NCBI GenBank assembly: GCA_049325275.1
Contig: JBMOLU010000075.1
Location: 62,001 to 126,000, forward strand
Source of the DNA: CAIQJJ01 sp049325275
Lineage (GTDB): Bacteria > Chloroflexota > Anaerolineae > Anaerolineales > UBA4823
DNA length: 64,000 bases
Direction: 5' to 3'
A program made the position numbers and the translations under genes. Positions within the stretch are counted from its first letter, which is position 1, and each line of letters begins with the position of its first letter. This document shows, one piece after another, positions 8,676-17,349 of the stretch. The notes below the pieces were generated by a model. The model was not told the DNA's origin. It was given only the letters and a program-made list of their open reading frames with translations, and ran no database searches.

Positions 8676-9389
8676 ATGATTACGCTTGAAGCGATCACCA
8701 AAACTTTTTCCCTCGGCGAGACGCAGGTCCATGCCCTGGGCGGCGTTAGCCTGAGCATCGAGCGCGGCGAGATGGCCGCCATCATGGGGCCGTCAGGTTC
8801 GGGCAAGAGCACGCTCATGGCCATCATCGGCTGCCTGGATATTCCCACGAGCGGCACATACAGCCTGGACGGCGAAACGGTCGAAAGCCTCGCCGACGAT
8901 CAACTGGCCGAAATTCGCAGCCGCAAGATCGGCTTCGTTTTCCAGCAGTTCAACTTGCTGCCGCGTACCTCGGCCCTTGAAAACGTCATGCTGCCTCTGA
9001 CCTACGCCGGCGTCAACGGGCGCAGGCGCAGCGAGAAGGCCAAGGAAGCGCTCGAGAAGGTTGGCCTTGCCGACCGGATGCACCACCGCCCCAACGAGCT
9101 TTCCGGTGGCCAGCAACAGCGCGTGGCGATTGCGCGCGCCCTCGTCAACGAGCCGGCCCTCTTGCTGGCCGATGAGCCGACCGGCGCCCTCGATAGCAAG
9201 ACCGGCGCCGAGATTATCGCTCTCTTTCAACGCCTGCACCGGGACCTGGGCCAGACGGTCGTCTACGTCACCCACGATGCCGCCATCGCCCGGCACACCG
9301 AACGCGTCGTTCGCATCGCCGACGGCGTGATCGCCGGCGACGAGCGCATCGCGCCCCTGGCTGTCGGCTCGGTGCATACGCAGGAGTAA
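8676..9389 (+). CDS. ABC exporter ATPase, MacB/LolD type
   Basis: 237 residues with every motif of a functional nucleotide-binding domain: Walker A GPSGSGKST (about 38-46), a Q-loop in GFVFQQFNLLPRTSA, signature LSGGQQQR, Walker B LLLADEPTGALD and the H-loop in VYVTHDA. The sequence class is the MacB/LolD/FtsE branch that powers FtsX-fold permeases. It is placed between the lipoprotein adaptor and the 9395 permease, and is the only ATPase in this gene cluster, so it probably also serves the 5659 permease. Confidence 0.95.
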   Translation: MITLEAITKTFSLGETQVHALGGVSLSIERGEMAAIMGPSGSGKSTLMAIIGCLDIPTSGTYSLDGETVESLADDQLAEIRSRKIGFVFQQFNLLPRTSALENVMLPLTYAGVNGRRRSEKAKEALEKVGLADRMHHRPNELSGGQQQRVAIARALVNEPALLLADEPTGALDSKTGAEIIALFQRLHRDLGQTVVYVTHDAAIARHTERVVRIADGVIAGDERIAPLAVGSVHTQE

Positions 9390-9394
9390 CGAAG

Positions 9395-10627
9395 ATGAAC
9401 ATTTCCGAAAACATCCGTGTGGCGCTGCGGGCTTTGGCGGCCAACAAGCTGCGTTCGGCCCTGACCATGCTGGGCATCGTGATCGGCGTGGGCGCTGTGG
9501 TGGCCTTGCTGGCCATCGGCAACGGTGCTGCGGCCAGCATCACCTCTTCCGTCGAGGGCATCGGTTCGAATATGATCACGGTTATGCCTGGGCGTGTGCG
9601 TATGGGTCCCGGGCAGAACACCGGCCAGCGCGCCGACCTGTACTATGAAGACTACGAAGCCCTGCTTTCCGGCATCGAAGGTGTTTCGGCCGTCGCCCCG
9701 GTTTACCAGGCGATGGGCACGGTTAAGGCAGGCAGCACCACCGCCCAGGTGACGGTGGCCGCCACGACGCCGGCGTTTTCCCCGGTGCGTGCTTATCCGG
9801 TGGCCCAGGGGCGCTTCCTCACCGAGAACGATCGCACGACGACCGCCCGCGTGGCCGTGCTTGGCTCGCAAACGGCCAAGGACCTCTTCAACGGCCTCAA
9901 TCCGCTTGGCCGTAAAATCAAGATCGACGGTGTCAATTTCGAGGTGGTCGGTGTGCTGGCCTCGAAAGGATCGGCCGGCCTGGGGAACGCCGATGATATC
10001 GTTTTGATCCCGCTCGAGACGGGTTACGAAAAGCTCTTCGGTGCCAGGGCCACGCAGGATGGCAAACAGACGCTCTCGGCGATCTCGCTCTCGGCGACCA
10101 GTGCTGATGTTGTCGGTGACGTCAGCAGCCAGATGGACCGCCTGCTGCGCCGCCAGCACAAGCTGGCTTTCAACGATGAGCCTGACTTTACCGTGATGAG
10201 CCAGAACGACATTCTCGGTTCGGTCAGCCTGATCACCAACACACTGACGATCTTCCTGGGCGCCATTGCGGCGATTTCGCTGCTGGTCGGCGGGATCGGC
10301 ATCATGAACATCATGCTCGTTTCCGTCACCGAACGCACGCGTGAGATCGGCCTGCGCAAGGCCGTCGGGGCCAAGCGGCGCACGATCCTGGCGCAGTTCC
10401 TGGTCGAAACCGTCACCTTGAGCCTATTGGGAGGGCTGATCGGCATTAGCCTGGGCGTGGGTGTTGCCTTGCTCTTTACTGCCCTCGACTGGATTGTCGC
10501 CGAGATCACGCTCAGTTCAGTTTTGCTCTCGTTCGGCTTCGCCCTGGCCGTTGGCCTATTCTTCGGCATCTATCCGGCCTTTCGCGCCGCTGGTCTGCGC
10601 CCGATGGAGGCGCTGCGCTACGAATGA
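9395..10627 (+). CDS. MacB-type FtsX-fold ABC exporter permease (second copy)
   Basis: 410 residues, starting 5 bases after the ATPase stop. Same layout as the 5659 gene: first helix with ANKLRSALTMLGIVIGVGAV, a periplasmic-type core domain (about 45-280), then three helices around VGGIGIMNIMLVSVTERTRE and IGLRKAVGAKRR, ending in PMEALRYE. Long stretches are identical to the first permease, mostly in the coupling and membrane segments, while the extracytoplasmic domains differ. That fits duplication followed by divergence of substrate handling. Confidence 0.95.
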   Translation: MNISENIRVALRALAANKLRSALTMLGIVIGVGAVVALLAIGNGAAASITSSVEGIGSNMITVMPGRVRMGPGQNTGQRADLYYEDYEALLSGIEGVSAVAPVYQAMGTVKAGSTTAQVTVAATTPAFSPVRAYPVAQGRFLTENDRTTTARVAVLGSQTAKDLFNGLNPLGRKIKIDGVNFEVVGVLASKGSAGLGNADDIVLIPLETGYEKLFGARATQDGKQTLSAISLSATSADVVGDVSSQMDRLLRRQHKLAFNDEPDFTVMSQNDILGSVSLITNTLTIFLGAIAAISLLVGGIGIMNIMLVSVTERTREIGLRKAVGAKRRTILAQFLVETVTLSLLGGLIGISLGVGVALLFTALDWIVAEITLSSVLLSFGFALAVGLFFGIYPAFRAAGLRPMEALRYE

Positions 10628-10669
10628 TTTTTTTTACTCTTTGTGCCCGGCAGAAAAGGAGGCCTTGCC

Positions 10670-11944
10670 ATGTTCGTGACCATCATAGCCCCCGGCTCGC
10701 GCGGGGATGTTCAGCCTTATATTGCCCTCGGCTGTGGCCTGATGGCCGCCGGCCACCGGGTGTGTATCGTTAGCTCTCAGAATTTCAACGATCTGGTGAC
10801 CGGTTACGGCCTGACCTTCGTCGCCATGGGCGGGGATGTCGAAGCTGCCGGCATTTTGCAGCAAGGGCTGGTCGAAAAAGGCAACATGCTCAAAATCCTG
10901 GCAGAGATGGGCCGGTTGGCGGAGGATGGGGCCGTGCAGGCTGCACAAGGCGCCTCGATCGCCTGCCAGGGGGCCGACGTCGTCATCGGTGGGCTTGGTG
11001 GCCTGTTTACCGGTGTGGCCGTGGCCGAAAAACTCGGCATCCCCTTCATCCTGGCCTTGTACTTTCCCTTTACCCCCACGGCCGAATTCCCCAACGCTTT
11101 GCTGCCTCTGCCGGCAGCGCGCCTGCCGCGCTGGAGCTATAAGCTTTCGCATATCTTGGCCCAGCAGATGATGTGGCAGTCCTTCCGCGGCGCCGACAAT
11201 CTCGCCCGCCGCCGGGTGCTGTCCATGCCGCCAGCCCCCTGGGCGGGACCGTTTGGGGTCTTGCACCGGCAGCGCAGCCTGACCTTGTACGGTTACAGCG
11301 CCCACGTCGTGCCGCGCCCCGGCGATTGGCCCGACTTCGCGCATGTCACCGGCTACTGGTTCTCCGATCCGCCGGCCGGTTGGGAAGCGCCGGCCGATCT
11401 GCTCGCCTTCTTGCAGGCGGGGCCGCCGCCGGTTTACGTCGGTTTTGGCAGTATGCACAACCGCGATCCTGAGGCTGTGGCCGAACTCGTCTTGCAGGCC
11501 CTGGCGCGCACCGGCCAGCGCGGCGTGCTGTCTGCCGGGTGGGGTGGGCTGCGGAAGGCCGATCTGCCGGATACGGTGTACGAGGCCGGCTCGATGCCGC
11601 ATGGCTGGTTGTTCCCGCGCATGGCGGCTGTCGTCCATCACGGCGGGGCGGGTACGACGGCGGCGGGCCTGCGAGCCGGTGTGCCGTCGATCGTAATCCC
11701 CTTCTTCGGCGACCAGCCCTTCTGGGGGCGGCGCGTGTGCGAGTTAGGTGTCGGCCCGCAGGCCATTCCGCGCCGCCAGTTGACGGCCGAAAACCTGGCC
11801 GATGCCATCCACCGTGCCGTCACCGACCGGGAGATGCAGGTTCGAGCATCTGCGCTCGGCCGGCAGATCGAGGCCGAAGACGGTGTTGCCTGCGCTGTTG
11901 ATTTAATTGAACGTTACGTGGCCGGCATGCAGGGAGGCCGGTGA
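10670..11944 (+). CDS. GT1-family (UGT80/sterol-glucosyltransferase-like) glycosyltransferase
   Basis: 424 residues from ATG 10670, which has an AAAAGGAGG ribosome site; a GTG at 10643 is in frame but lies before that site. The N-terminal Rossmann half starts with the family hallmark IIAPGSRGDVQPYIALG. The C-terminal half has the nucleotide-sugar-binding signature VVHHGGAGTTAAGLRAGVP followed by IPFFGDQPFWG. The family transfers a sugar to lipids, sterols, hopanoids or polyketides. It lies 42 bases after the exporter permease and on the same strand, so the exporter may move a glycolipid or glycosylated natural product (inference). Confidence 0.88.
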   Translation: MFVTIIAPGSRGDVQPYIALGCGLMAAGHRVCIVSSQNFNDLVTGYGLTFVAMGGDVEAAGILQQGLVEKGNMLKILAEMGRLAEDGAVQAAQGASIACQGADVVIGGLGGLFTGVAVAEKLGIPFILALYFPFTPTAEFPNALLPLPAARLPRWSYKLSHILAQQMMWQSFRGADNLARRRVLSMPPAPWAGPFGVLHRQRSLTLYGYSAHVVPRPGDWPDFAHVTGYWFSDPPAGWEAPADLLAFLQAGPPPVYVGFGSMHNRDPEAVAELVLQALARTGQRGVLSAGWGGLRKADLPDTVYEAGSMPHGWLFPRMAAVVHHGGAGTTAAGLRAGVPSIVIPFFGDQPFWGRRVCELGVGPQAIPRRQLTAENLADAIHRAVTDREMQVRASALGRQIEAEDGVACAVDLIERYVAGMQGGR

Positions 11945-11946
11945 AC

Positions 11947-11968
11947 GGGCAAACACGTGGGTTTGCCC
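11947..11968. repeat. GGGCAAAC palindrome, related to the tandem repeat at 28560
   Basis: GGGCAAAC-ACGTGG-GTTTGCCC forms an 8-bp stem just after the glycosyltransferase stop, followed by CTACGG. It resembles the GGGGCAAACCCGTGGATTTGCCCC palindrome that follows mutS. It may act as a transcription terminator or be a mobile palindromic element; there is no strong T-run. Confidence 0.5.
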
Positions 11969-11990
11969 CTACGGTGCTAAAATTGCTTTA

Positions 11991-12050
11991 TAGTGCCTAA
12001 TCCATACACGTTGTGCAGAAAAAGCACGAATTAAGAGCAGGGTTAGGACT
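11991..12050 (-). repeat. Dispersed palindromic repeat, copy A
   Basis: About 60 bp between the glycosyltransferase and the response regulator. Its outer arms CCTAATCC and GGGTTAGG pair, as do inner arms GTGC/GCAC around an A-rich loop. On the minus strand it aligns over nearly its whole length with copy C at 29772-29826 and more loosely with copy B at 20413-20479. Confidence 0.7.
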
Positions 12051-12078
12051 TCAGTCAAAGGAGTTCAGTTTTCTTCTC

Positions 12079-12744
12079 ATGACTAAGACTATCTTGCTTG
12101 TCGACGACGAAGACCAGATCATCGAAATTTGCCGCGATTATCTCAGGGCTGCCGGTTTCGATGTCCTTTCGGCCCGCGATGGGCCGGCGGGCCTGGCCGC
12201 GGCGCGGCGCCAGCGGCCCGATTTGATCGTCCTCGATTTGATGCTCCCCGGCATGGATGGCCTGGACGTGTGCCGCGAGCTGCGCCGCGATTCGGATGTG
12301 CCCATCATCATGCTGACCGCACGCGTCGAAGAGGCCGACAAACTGATCGGCCTCGAACTCGGCGCCGATGACTATCTGACCAAGCCCTTCAGCCCGCGCG
12401 AGCTGGTGGCGCGTGTGCGCACGGTGCTGCGCCGTGCCGCCGGCAACCTCCCCAGCGAAGTGATCCACGTGGGCGATCTCCGCCTCGATCGGGCCAGCTA
12501 CCATGCCGGCACACCCGCCGGCCAGATTTCTCTGACGCCGACCGAGTTCGAAATCCTGGCTACGTTGGCCGGCCAGCCCGGGCGCATTTTTACCCGCGCC
12601 CAACTGCTGACCGCCGTGCGTGGTGTCTCGTTCGAGAGCTACGAACGTGCTATCGATTCACACATCCGGAACCTGCGCCGCAAGCTGGAGCCTTACGACA
12701 GCATCGTGACCGTCCACGGCGTGGGATACAAACTTGGCCTGTAA
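12079..12744 (+). CDS. OmpR-family response regulator
   Basis: 221 residues from ATG 12079. The receiver domain (1-120) has the acidic pair in LLVDDED, the phospho-acceptor Asp in LIVLDLMLPGMDG, the Thr in IIMLTAR and the Lys in YLTKPFSPREL. A winged-helix OmpR/PhoB DNA-binding domain (about 130-221) carries the recognition region RAIDSHIRNLRRKL and ends in VHGVGYKLGL. It is followed 5 bases later by a histidine kinase, so this is a two-component pair. The most obvious targets are the neighbouring exporter genes, but that is inference. Confidence 0.95.
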   Translation: MTKTILLVDDEDQIIEICRDYLRAAGFDVLSARDGPAGLAAARRQRPDLIVLDLMLPGMDGLDVCRELRRDSDVPIIMLTARVEEADKLIGLELGADDYLTKPFSPRELVARVRTVLRRAAGNLPSEVIHVGDLRLDRASYHAGTPAGQISLTPTEFEILATLAGQPGRIFTRAQLLTAVRGVSFESYERAIDSHIRNLRRKLEPYDSIVTVHGVGYKLGL

Positions 12745-12749
12745 CATTC

Positions 12750-14123
12750 ATGTCTCAAATGCCGTCGTCGGTTCGTTCGGTTCGTTTGCGCCTGTTCCTG
12801 CTGCTTTTGCGGGCTTTTTTGACCGTCGTCCTGTTGGCGTATCTGATCGTCCTGGGGATTACCGGTGCGTACATCCTGTTCGCTCGAAACGGCCAGACCT
12901 TTCTCGACCCGCCCCTCTTTTCCGCGTTGGAAACATACTACCTGGCCCGGGGCAGTTGGGAAGGCGTCGAAAAGATTTTTGCGTCGATTGCCTGGGCGCA
13001 GGCCCCGCAGATTCCGCCCAGCTGGGAGAATGTTCTCCTGCTGGATGTGGAGGGGCGCGTGGTTGCCGACCGGGGGCGCATCGATACGCCTTTGGTCGGC
13101 GAAGGCTATCATTTGCAATCCAATGACTATTCCTATCCCTTACGTGTGGACGCCCAAACTGTTGGAACGCTGGTGATCCCGCGTGAAAAGAACGCCCCCT
13201 CCTTTCACATCCTGCGCCGCTTGTTGGTTCCTGTGGCCGGATTGTCCATCTTGCCCGGGATCCTGGCCTTGCTGATCGGCATCCTGCTGACCCGGCGGAT
13301 GGTCACGCCGCTGGCGGATGTCATTACCGCCGCGCAGCGGGTTGCCGCCGGGGATTTTTCCACACGCGTTGACGTGCGCGGCCCGCAAGACCTGCATGCC
13401 CTCACCGAAGGTTTCAACCAGATGGCCGGCACCCTCGAACGTTCGGACACCGAACGGCGTAACATGCTGGCCGATGTGGCCCATGAGTTACGCACGCCCC
13501 TGAGTATCATTCGCGGCCGGCTTGAAGGGATTGTCGACGGCATCTACCAGCCCGACGAAGCCCATATCGCCCGTGCGTTGGAAGAAACTTACCTGCTCGA
13601 GCGCCTGGTCGACGACTTGCGATTGCTGACCCTGGCCGAGGCACGCCAGCTGCCCTTCGACGTGTGTGCCACCGACCTGAACGAGCTGGCCGCCCGCGCC
13701 GTCGATTTGTTCGGCGCGCAGGCGTACGAGAAAGGGATGGCCCTGTGGCTGGAAACCGATCCAGATGCGCCGCCGGTGGTTGTCGACCCACAGCGTGTCG
13801 AACAGGTGATCGGCAACCTGGTCAGCAACGCCCTCCACTACACGCCCGAGAACGGCTCGATCGCTTTGCGTATAACCAAAGCGGATGGATGGGTTGAGTG
13901 CACGGTCAGCGACAGCGGCCCCGGCGTGCTGCCGGCTGACTTATCGCACCTGTTCGACCGTTTCTGGCGCGGCGAAAAATCGCGTGCACGCGCCGCCGGC
14001 GGCACCGGCCTGGGTCTGGCGATTGCCCGCCAACTCGTCGAAGCGCAGGGTGGCCGGGTCTTTGCCCGCAATTTGCCGGAGGGAGGCTTGCAGGTTGGTT
14101 TTGGCTTTGCAGCCAAGTCGTAA
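12750..14123 (+). CDS. HAMP-domain sensor histidine kinase
   Basis: 457 residues. Two membrane helices (about 14-45 and 157-182) flank an extracellular sensor domain of about 110 residues that I do not recognise. A HAMP domain follows (MVTPLADVITAAQRVAAGDF), then the dimerisation helix with phospho-acceptor His near residue 245 in DVAHELRTPLS, and a HATPase domain with N-box VEQVIGNLVSNALHYTPE, G1 SDSGPGV and G2 GGTGLGLAIARQLVEAQGG. All catalytic boxes are intact. Its cognate regulator is the gene just upstream; the stop is followed by a convergent ABC gene. Confidence 0.95.
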   Translation: MSQMPSSVRSVRLRLFLLLLRAFLTVVLLAYLIVLGITGAYILFARNGQTFLDPPLFSALETYYLARGSWEGVEKIFASIAWAQAPQIPPSWENVLLLDVEGRVVADRGRIDTPLVGEGYHLQSNDYSYPLRVDAQTVGTLVIPREKNAPSFHILRRLLVPVAGLSILPGILALLIGILLTRRMVTPLADVITAAQRVAAGDFSTRVDVRGPQDLHALTEGFNQMAGTLERSDTERRNMLADVAHELRTPLSIIRGRLEGIVDGIYQPDEAHIARALEETYLLERLVDDLRLLTLAEARQLPFDVCATDLNELAARAVDLFGAQAYEKGMALWLETDPDAPPVVVDPQRVEQVIGNLVSNALHYTPENGSIALRITKADGWVECTVSDSGPGVLPADLSHLFDRFWRGEKSRARAAGGTGLGLAIARQLVEAQGGRVFARNLPEGGLQVGFGFAAKS

Positions 14124-14136
14124 CTGTGCAGCGTTC

Positions 14137-14874
14137 TCACGGCTGTGTCCATTGGCCTTGGGCGGTTTCTGCAACAGTTTGCGATGGGTACGAAACTGCG
14201 GTCCCTTCTCTCTGCCCGTCTCGCAGCACGATCGTTTCGTCGCTTTGCCGGGCGATTTCGCCATCATGCGTCACCAGGATCAGCGTGGTCCCCGACTGCC
14301 GGTTGGTTTCGCGCAGCAGTGTGACGATCTCTTGCCCGGTTCGGCTGTCCAGGTTGCCGGTGGGTTCATCGGCCAGCACCAGGCTCGGTTGTTTGGCGAG
14401 TGCGCGGGCGATTGCCACGCGTTGGCGCTCGCCGCCGGAAAGCTCTGCCGGGTAATGATCCAGCCTGTGTGCGAGGCCCACCCGCGCCAGCCATGCTTCG
14501 GCACGTTGGTATGCTTCGGTTTTGCGTACGCGCAGGAATTGCAGTGTAATGGCGACGTTCTCACGTACGCTCAAGATCGGGTTGAGGTGGAAGGCTTGGA
14601 AGACAAATCCAATTTCTCGGGCGCGCACCCGGGTGCGTTGTTCTTCTGTCATTTGGTGTACCGCCTGCCCATCGAGCCAGACTTCGCCGGCAGAGGGTCG
14701 GTCCATGCAGCCCAGGATGTGCAATAGGGTGGATTTTCCCGAACCGCTTGGCCCAACGATGGCGTAAAAGCGTTCTCTCGCCAGGGCCAGGTCGATCCCG
14801 CGCAGGGCCTGTACCGTACTTTTGCCCATACTGTACTCTTTTTTGACGCCTTTTAGTTGAACAATAGGATTCAT
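14137..14874 (-). CDS. ABC transporter ATPase, LolD/MacB type
   Basis: 245 residues from the ATG at 14874, preceded by a GGAG; an in-frame ATG at 14913 overlaps the upstream permease stop and would add 13 residues without homology. Motifs are complete: Walker A GPSGSGKST, Q-loop GFVFQAFHLNP, signature LSGGERQR, Walker B LVLADEPTGNLD and H-loop ILVTHDG. It is the third gene of a unit with the permease at 14906 and the membrane protein at 16072, under a TetR-type operator. This class drives extraction or export of lipoproteins, lipids, peptides or antibiotics. Confidence 0.93.
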   Translation of the reverse strand: MNPIVQLKGVKKEYSMGKSTVQALRGIDLALARERFYAIVGPSGSGKSTLLHILGCMDRPSAGEVWLDGQAVHQMTEEQRTRVRAREIGFVFQAFHLNPILSVRENVAITLQFLRVRKTEAYQRAEAWLARVGLAHRLDHYPAELSGGERQRVAIARALAKQPSLVLADEPTGNLDSRTGQEIVTLLRETNRQSGTTLILVTHDGEIARQSDETIVLRDGQREGTAVSYPSQTVAETAQGQWTQP

Positions 14875-14905
14875 CGTGCATGCTCCGTCTTTCGCTCCGT
14901 TGACA

Positions 14906-16075
14906 TTACTCATACCGCAGCGCCTCTACCGGCAGTATCCGACTGATGCTGGCTGCCGGCGCTGCACCGGCCAGCAAGGTCAATATCACCGCCAGGGGCA
15001 GGTGGCGCAGGATATGTCCCAGGTCGAACAGATTCTCTTGCAGGCCAAAGGCCAGCACGAAACCGGCAATTACCCCACCCAGCAGACTCCCGCACAGGCT
15101 CAGCAACAGGATTTCGTATAAGATGGCACCGATCACCATACACCTTGAGGCACCCAAGGCGCGCAGTACGCCGATTTCCTTGGTGCGTTCTTTGATTGCC
15201 GTCAGTGTGACCGTCATCATCAGCAGGGCTGCGCAGCAGACCACCACCACGCTAATCGTGTTGACCATGGCTTCGAAGATCCGGATGCCGCTGCGTGCGT
15301 TGCGGCGTACGGTGTCGTCGCTGATGACCTGCTGTCGAGGAAACTGCTTGGCGATCACGGCGGCAATGTCCTGGTCGGCGTCAATGTCTATCGCCGTCAG
15401 AATCACCGACGAAACGAAACCCGGCTTGTCGAGCAGCGCCTGGGCCTGAGCGAGCGGGATCATGACGGCGTTATTGACGACGATATCGGCCGAGCGATCG
15501 AGAATACCGATCACGGTGAACTCCTGTCCCAGGATGTCGAGCGTCACGCCCGTTTCTACGGGTTGTCTGCTTTCGACAGCATAGGTTTCAGCTGCATGTT
15601 GTCCCAGCACGGCCGGATGTTCGGCCTGGCTTTCGGTGAAGAACTCCGTTCCGGCCACGGGTTTGACATCGCGGGCGATGCTGCCGGTAAAGGCCTCTTC
15701 GCTGCCGGCTTCGATCCCGATCAGAATGCGTTCGGGTGGCTGGTTGGGGTAGCGCGGCGCTTTCAGCGTGAAGTAAAGCACGCGTGCCGAGAGCCGGGTT
15801 TGCAGGTAGGGAGCGGTGTGCGCCAGGATGGCGTCTGCCTGGCTTTCGGGTAGATCGATCCCTTCGGCCGGGTAGCCCGTCCCGGCCAGCCGCGGCTGTA
15901 CGTTGATTTTGCCAGACCCGGCTGAGGCGTGTTCGTTCATCGTTCGTACCTGATAGTCAACGATGCCGGTGATCGTAATGATTAGCGTCATCATCATCGC
16001 CACGCCGCCAATCGTCAGCGCGCTGCGCGTGGCGCGGCGTGAGATGTTTTTGAGGGCGTAGGGCAACATACTCAT
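14906..16075 (-). CDS. FtsX-fold ABC transporter permease
   Basis: 389 residues from the ATG at 16075, which overlaps the stop of the upstream membrane-protein gene by 4 bases; the longer frame to 16264 runs antisense-like through that gene and is not used. The N-terminus LKNISRRATRSALTIGGVAMMM is the first membrane segment of a MacB-like permease, followed by an extracytoplasmic domain (about 45-260) and three C-terminal helices with TLTAIKERTKEIGVLRALGASR, the FtsX coupling motif, ending PVEALRYE. It is less similar to the two permeases at 5-10 kb than those are to each other. Confidence 0.92.
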   Translation of the reverse strand: MSMLPYALKNISRRATRSALTIGGVAMMMTLIITITGIVDYQVRTMNEHASAGSGKINVQPRLAGTGYPAEGIDLPESQADAILAHTAPYLQTRLSARVLYFTLKAPRYPNQPPERILIGIEAGSEEAFTGSIARDVKPVAGTEFFTESQAEHPAVLGQHAAETYAVESRQPVETGVTLDILGQEFTVIGILDRSADIVVNNAVMIPLAQAQALLDKPGFVSSVILTAIDIDADQDIAAVIAKQFPRQQVISDDTVRRNARSGIRIFEAMVNTISVVVVCCAALLMMTVTLTAIKERTKEIGVLRALGASRCMVIGAILYEILLLSLCGSLLGGVIAGFVLAFGLQENLFDLGHILRHLPLAVILTLLAGAAPAASISRILPVEALRYE

Positions 16076-16572
16076 TTTTCCTTCCGTTTCAGCGTGGGTT
16101 GGAAGACGGCCATCGCGATAGCTACCAGGTAGCCGAGCAGCGCCAGCAGCGGCAGCGGGGCAAAGGCCTGGCGCGCATCGAACAACCGTTTGAGCTCGTG
16201 AGTTAGCGGCTGCCCCCGGTCGAAGGCCAGGGCGAAGCGGATATCGCAGGCGATGAAATACCAATCCAATGGCAGCCAGGCGTAGAATGCCAGGAAAGCG
16301 ATCAGGAACCAGCGCGGTGGCCTGCGCCGGTATGGACCCAAGAGCCAGAAGGCAATTCCACTGATAAAAACCAGTATGTAGCCGCCGACCAGCGCCAGCG
16401 AACCCTGCGACATCATTTGGTAGGCCAGTTTTTCGGCCTGGCTGTCAGGGGTCACGCGTCCCAACCCGATGATGATCTGGAAGGGGATGCCGCCTAATAG
16501 AACGATCGTTCCCACGATCAGGCCGAAGAGGGCCATTTTGGCGGGTAAACGCAAGGAAGGGGTGCTTTGCAT
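16072..16572 (-). CDS. Four-helix membrane protein of unknown function, TetR-controlled
   Basis: 166 residues from ATG 16572 with an AAGGAG ribosome site. Four hydrophobic segments are visible: MALFGLIVGTIVLLGGIPF, GSLALVGGYILVFISGIAF, FLIAFLAFYAWLPLDWYF and PLPLLALLGYLVAIAMAVF. I recognise no family. It is the first gene of the unit with the ABC permease and ATPase and starts about 30 bases from a palindromic operator. Encoding a small membrane protein first in a TetR-controlled ABC unit suggests an accessory or immunity role in efflux, but this is a guess from context only. Confidence 0.75.
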   Translation of the reverse strand: MQSTPSLRLPAKMALFGLIVGTIVLLGGIPFQIIIGLGRVTPDSQAEKLAYQMMSQGSLALVGGYILVFISGIAFWLLGPYRRRPPRWFLIAFLAFYAWLPLDWYFIACDIRFALAFDRGQPLTHELKRLFDARQAFAPLPLLALLGYLVAIAMAVFQPTLKRKEK

Positions 16573-16598
16573 CAAAAACTCCTTTTTTTTTGGGATTA

Positions 16599-16622
16599 GA
16601 AACTATATTCGTTTATAGTTTC
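16599..16622. promoter_or_regulatory. TetR-type operator O1: GAAACTA-N10-TAGTTTC
   Basis: A perfect 7-bp inverted repeat with 10-base spacer (pairing extends to 9 bp, GAAACTATA with TATAGTTTC). It lies 27 bases upstream of the membrane-protein ATG at 16572. The same half-sites with the same spacing recur in front of the tetR gene at 17244-17267. Confidence 0.8.
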
Positions 16623-16676
16623 CGCGGGCGAAAAATATGGCCGCCAAGCGGCGGCTTGTTCGATCGAGTCCTGCTT

Positions 16677-17225
16677 TCACCGTACGAGCTTCAAAACCCC
16701 TTCAGTCAGGTGGTTTTCAACCTCCAGGTCGGGATTGGCTGCGACCAGACGCATGGATTCGGCGATCATGCCCTGGATCATGCGCACGGTCAGTTCGACA
16801 GGCGCCTGGGCAAATTCGGCGTTTTCTATGCCTTGTTTTATAATGGCCCGCAGCAGTACGCTGTAAGCATCTTTAAAGGCCAGTTCGGCGATCTCGTATT
16901 TGTAGCGAAACTCAAATGCGTCGTTGCTTCTGAGCCATTTTTTCGCTTCCCCGAAGATCAGCTGGATCAGCCGGGCCAGCTTTTCGCTATGCTTGGGAAA
17001 CTGTTCGATCTCGCCCGCCATACGGGTCAAGTATTGGCGCGCGATGCGGCTGACCACATAGTAGAAAATTTCTTCTTTGGTATTGAAATGCTGGTAGATG
17101 GTTTTCTTGCTGACATGCAGTTCTCCGGAAATGTCATCGACCGATGTCTTCTTGAAGCCGAAGTGGTTGAAGTGGCGTTGAAAGGCATCGGCAATGGCCT
17201 CTTTTTGTTGCAGGTTTTCATCCAT
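16677..17225 (-). CDS. TetR/AcrR-family transcriptional repressor
   Basis: 182 residues from the ATG at 17225 (the frame extends to 17327, but that would start upstream of the promoter and operator). An N-terminal helix-turn-helix spans about 10-60: KEAIADAFQRHFNHFGF, SVDDISGELHVSKKTIYQHF, then KEEIFYYVV, the classic TetR signature. The rest is a helical ligand-binding/dimerisation domain. The gene faces the same direction as the ABC unit downstream, and its own promoter carries the same operator as that unit, so it probably represses both itself and the transporter and is released by a transported compound. Confidence 0.93.
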   Translation of the reverse strand: MDENLQQKEAIADAFQRHFNHFGFKKTSVDDISGELHVSKKTIYQHFNTKEEIFYYVVSRIARQYLTRMAGEIEQFPKHSEKLARLIQLIFGEAKKWLRSNDAFEFRYKYEIAELAFKDAYSVLLRAIIKQGIENAEFAQAPVELTVRMIQGMIAESMRLVAANPDLEVENHLTEGVLKLVR

Positions 17226-17243
17226 CTTTGTGACCTCGGTTTG

Positions 17244-17267
17244 GAAACTATAAACCAAATTAGTTTC
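17244..17267. promoter_or_regulatory. TetR-type operator O2: GAAACTA-N10-TAGTTTC
   Basis: Same two half-sites and same 10-base spacer as the operator at 16599-16622, with a different spacer sequence. It begins 2 bases downstream of the minus-strand minus-10 box and ends 19 bases before the tetR start codon, so bound repressor would cover the transcription start. Confidence 0.85.
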
Positions 17268-17268
17268 T

Positions 17269-17296
17269 ATTATAGACGCAATTTTGATTTTGTCAA
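17269..17296 (-). promoter_or_regulatory. Sigma70-type promoter of tetR
   Basis: On the minus strand TTGACA (17296-17291) and TATAAT (17274-17269) are both perfect consensus boxes separated by 16 bases. The operator O2 immediately follows. Confidence 0.8.
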
Positions 17297-17349
17297 GTCG
17301 TATATAATTAACGGAATTCAGAGACAAGGCGTCTAGCCCTGCCCGATAG

